Shown here in pieces: positions 11,885-13,949 of a stretch of 13,949 bases of DNA. How positions within the stretch are numbered: position 1 is the stretch's first letter; each line of letters begins with the position of its first letter. The stretch is taken from NCBI GenBank assembly GCA_946529195.1, contig CAMMZE010000009.1:1-13949 (forward strand), given 5' to 3'. Under the pieces are notes generated by a model. The model worked only from the letters and a program-made list of their open reading frames with translations, ran no database searches and was not told the DNA's origin. The translations under genes were made by a program, and so were the position numbers. This DNA comes from an uncultured Lachnospiraceae bacterium (GTDB taxonomy: Bacteria > Bacillota_A > Clostridia > Lachnospirales > Lachnospiraceae).

Positions 11885-13315
11885 ATGGCAGTTTTTCAGA
11901 TTCCGCGGATTATGATTGCGGCGCCGGCCAGCGGCAGCGGTAAGACCATGATCAGCTGCGGCTTGCTTGCGATCTTGAAAGAAAAGTACCGGACAGCAGC
12001 ATTCAAATGCGGCCCGGATTATATTGATCCCATGTTTCACCGGACCATTCTCGGGACACCTTCCCGCAATCTGGATTCCTGGCTGGCGGATGCGCAGACC
12101 CTGCGCGGCTGTCTGGCCCGGGGGGCCATGCAGGCAGATGCACAGATCTGCCTGATCGAAGGTGTGATGGGCTATTATGATGGCCTGGGCGGCAATAGCA
12201 CGAAGGGCAGTTCTTATGAAGTCTCGACCATTACGCAGACGCCGGTTATTCTGGTCGTGGATGCGGCAGGAGCGGGGCTTTCGCTGGCAGCCCTGATCAG
12301 GGGCTTTCTGGACTACCGCAGCGATCAGCAGATCCGTGGCGTGATTCTGAACCGTTGCAGCCAGAAGCAGTATATGGCGCTGCGGGAAGAGATTGAAAAT
12401 ACGCTGCATATCGCGGCTCTGGGATACATTCCCCGCCTGAAAGAGATCCATTTTCCGGGAAGACATCTGGGCTTGATGCTGCCGGAAGAGATCCGGGACC
12501 TGCAGGAGCGGATCGGGACCTTTGCGGAAGAATTGAAGAAAACAGTAGATATAGAGCGGATCCTGGAAATCGCCGGGGCAGCGCCGGCCATAGAAGTGCC
12601 GGATCAGACCGTAAAAGCTGCAGGGACGGATTCCGGACTTGCAGGTTCTGTCCGGATCGGGATTGCGCAGGACGAGGCCTTTTGTTTCTATTATGAAGAT
12701 AATCTGGACCTTCTGCGCCGGCTTGGAGCAGAACTTGTTCCCTTCTCGCCGATGCATGACCGGGAACTGCCGGAGGACCTGGATGGAATCTACATGGGCG
12801 GCGGCTATCCCGAACTTCACGCCAAGGAATTGTCGGAGAACCGAAGCATGATGACGGCGGTCGCAGAAGCGATAGCCGCAGGGATTCCCTGTCTGGCGGA
12901 ATGCGGGGCCTACATGTACCTGCATGAGCAGATGGAAGATGCAGAAGGGAAGGCCTGGCCTATGGCAGGGGTGATTCCCGGAAAAGCATACCGCTGCGGC
13001 AGGCTGGTCAGGTTCGGATACTGTCAGCTGGAAGCGGAGGAAGAGACCATACTCGGCCCGGCAGGGACGACCCTGCGGGCACACGAATTCCACTACTGGG
13101 ATTCGGAAAACGCAGAAGGCGCTTTCACAGCAGGGAAACCCGGCAGGCCGGAATCGTGGAAGTGCATGTACCGAAAAGGAAATCTGCTGGCAGGATTTCC
13201 CCACCTCTATTTCCCCGGCGCGCCGGAGGCGGCGAGAAGTTTTGTAGAGGCATGCCGGAGAAGGCGGCGGGGTTCACAGAGGCATGCCGGAGACAGTGGC
13301 GGCGGAGAGAAGTGA
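11885..13315 (+). CDS. cbiA: Cobyrinic acid a,c-diamide synthase CbiA
   Basis: CbiA uses ATP and glutamine to amidate the a- and c-carboxylates of cobyrinic acid. The N-terminal synthetase domain has the P-loop APASGSGKT at 13-21, KCGPDYIDPMFH at 41-52, IEGVMGYYDGLGG at 91-103 and VVDAAGAGLS at 124-133. The C-terminal glutaminase domain (about 256-455) has GIYMGGGYPELHA at 301-313, the nucleophile Cys340 in LAECGAYMYL, and His440 in GFPHLYF. With the ATG at 11885 it has 476 residues, the normal size. A GTG at 11876 would add three residues and has a comparable ribosome site (GGAAGG), so the start is not certain. The last ~18 residues (RRRRRGSQRHAGDSGGGEK) are low complexity and come from a local duplication that changed the reading frame. 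It is transcribed away from cbiJ-E-T. Confidence 0.94.
   Translation: MAVFQIPRIMIAAPASGSGKTMISCGLLAILKEKYRTAAFKCGPDYIDPMFHRTILGTPSRNLDSWLADAQTLRGCLARGAMQADAQICLIEGVMGYYDGLGGNSTKGSSYEVSTITQTPVILVVDAAGAGLSLAALIRGFLDYRSDQQIRGVILNRCSQKQYMALREEIENTLHIAALGYIPRLKEIHFPGRHLGLMLPEEIRDLQERIGTFAEELKKTVDIERILEIAGAAPAIEVPDQTVKAAGTDSGLAGSVRIGIAQDEAFCFYYEDNLDLLRRLGAELVPFSPMHDRELPEDLDGIYMGGGYPELHAKELSENRSMMTAVAEAIAAGIPCLAECGAYMYLHEQMEDAEGKAWPMAGVIPGKAYRCGRLVRFGYCQLEAEEETILGPAGTTLRAHEFHYWDSENAEGAFTAGKPGRPESWKCMYRKGNLLAGFPHLYFPGAPEAARSFVEACRRRRRGSQRHAGDSGGGEK
13246..13293 (+). repeat. 16-base direct repeat, 32 bp apart, at the 3' end of cbiA
   Basis: AGAGGCATGCCGGAGA occurs at 13246-13261 and 13278-13293, each embedded in GGCGGCGG-rich sequence. 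The offset of 32 is not a multiple of three, so the first copy reads VEACRR in the CbiA frame and the second reads TEACRR in another frame. Confidence 0.8.
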
Positions 13316-13319
13316 AATC

Positions 13320-13398
13320 TTACGGAGGAAAGTCAGGACAAGCAAGTTTTCTCCGTAAAGGAAGCCCGTATCCGGCAGGAAAAAGCGAAAAACTACGG
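13320..13398 (+). promoter_or_regulatory. Structured cbiA-cobT intergenic RNA element
   Basis: TTACGGAG (13320-13327) pairs perfectly with CTCCGTAA (13351-13358), and the stem can extend by about four more pairs through GAAA/TTTT. Downstream CCGTA (13366-13370) and TACGG (13394-13398) can form a second stem, and each can also pair with the first element. No T-run follows, so it does not look like a terminator. It could be a processing or stability element in a cbiA-cobT transcript. No promoter with two good hexamers is seen in this 131-bp gap. Confidence 0.4.
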
Positions 13399-13446
13399 AA
13401 ATAATAATATAAAGCAAGAGAAAAGAAACTTGTTGGAGGATATATT

Positions 13447-13949
13447 ATGCAGCTGCAGGAAGACATACTCAGAGAGGAAATATTCGCGGCTCTGGACCGG
13501 ATTCCCAGGCCCGATCAGGAGGCGATGCAGGCGGCAAAGTCGCGCTGGAACAGCATTGCAAAGCCGATCCGCAGCCTTGGCAGGCTGGAGGATGCGATCA
13601 CACAGATCGCGGGGATTCAGGGAAAGGCAGAGATCGAGATCGATGACAAGGCAATTGTTGTTTTATGCGGAGACCATGGCGTGGTCCGGGAGGGCGTGAC
13701 GCAGACGGGGAGCGAAGTGACCCGGATTGTCGCGGACCAGATTGCGGCAGGGCATTCCTGTGTCAGCCTGATGGCCAAACGGGCAAATGCCCGCGTTTTT
13801 GTGGCCGATCTGGGCATGGACTGCGAGAATTATCCGCAGAAAGAGCTGGCTGCAGGCCAGGTGATTGACCGCAAGGTTCGCCGCGGAACGGGAAATATTG
13901 CCTGTGAGCGGGCCATGACCCAGCAGGAATGCCTGCAGGCGATCCACGC
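13447..13949 (+). CDS. cobT: Nicotinate-nucleotide:dimethylbenzimidazole phosphoribosyltransferase CobT, N-terminal part
   Basis: CobT transfers the phosphoribosyl group of nicotinate mononucleotide to 5,6-dimethylbenzimidazole or another lower-ligand base, giving the alpha-ribazole phosphate used in nucleotide loop assembly. The first 167 codons are present and the gene runs off the window. Visible signatures are SIAKPIRSLGRLEDAITQIA near residues 36-55, VLCGDHGVVREGVTQTGSEVT near 72-92, RANARVFVADLGMD and the RKVRRGTGNIACERAMT segment. The more usual form of the first motif is KPxGSLGRLE; here Arg replaces the Gly. GGAGG (13435-13439) lies 7 nt before the ATG. It probably belongs to the cbiA transcription unit, 131 nt downstream. 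The catalytic glutamate near the C-terminus is outside the window. Confidence 0.93.
   Translation, partial: MQLQEDILREEIFAALDRIPRPDQEAMQAAKSRWNSIAKPIRSLGRLEDAITQIAGIQGKAEIEIDDKAIVVLCGDHGVVREGVTQTGSEVTRIVADQIAAGHSCVSLMAKRANARVFVADLGMDCENYPQKELAAGQVIDRKVRRGTGNIACERAMTQQECLQAIH

Overview
The window reads as a chromosomal segment of an anaerobic, moderately GC-rich Clostridia/Lachnospiraceae-type Firmicute. The basis is strong AGGAGG-type ribosome sites, TTG starts, the cobalt-early (anaerobic) Cbi enzyme set and clostridial-style CbiA and CobT proteins. The genus cannot be read from the sequence. All genes are ordinary metabolic genes. No phage, transposase, CRISPR, rRNA or tRNA is visible.

Layout. 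(1) 1-359 is the 3' end of a hydantoinase/dihydropyrimidinase gene. (2) 446-3811 holds two adjacent, diverged, full-length CBS-domain family II pyrophosphatases. (3) 3821-4429 is a small flavin reductase-like protein with a lysine-rich tail, 22 nt before cbiD. (4) 4452-8348 is a tightly overlapping plus-strand run: cbiD, a cbiF-cbiG fusion, and cbiH. It ends at a 35-bp palindrome and then a strong hairpin that probably terminates transcription from both sides. (5) On the minus strand, 9164-11212 encodes a triple fusion CbiJ-CbiE-CbiT, followed downstream by a DJ-1/PfpI-family gene (8531-9115). (6) 11213-11884 is a 672-bp divergent intergenic region. It holds a likely promoter at each end and, between them, a tandem array of 84-bp units, each built around a long inverted repeat. 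(7) 11885-13315 is cbiA and 13447 to the window end is the 5' part of cobT.

Together the cobalamin genes cover most of corrin-ring construction, from cobalt-precorrin-3 (CbiH) through CbiF, CbiG, CbiD, CbiJ, CbiE and CbiT to cobalt-precorrin-8. They add a,c-diamidation (CbiA) and lower-ligand activation (CobT). CbiL, CbiC, CbiK/X, CbiP, CbiB, the adenosyltransferase and CobU/CobS are not in this window and should lie elsewhere. No cobalamin riboswitch was recognised by eye.

The most unusual structure is the 84-bp palindromic tandem array at about 11351-11647, between the two divergent cob promoters. Next are the 35-bp palindrome with a possible short RNA after cbiH, the duplicated CBS-pyrophosphatases, and the flavin reductase/cbiD junction. 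I found no clear evidence for an entirely new enzymatic system.
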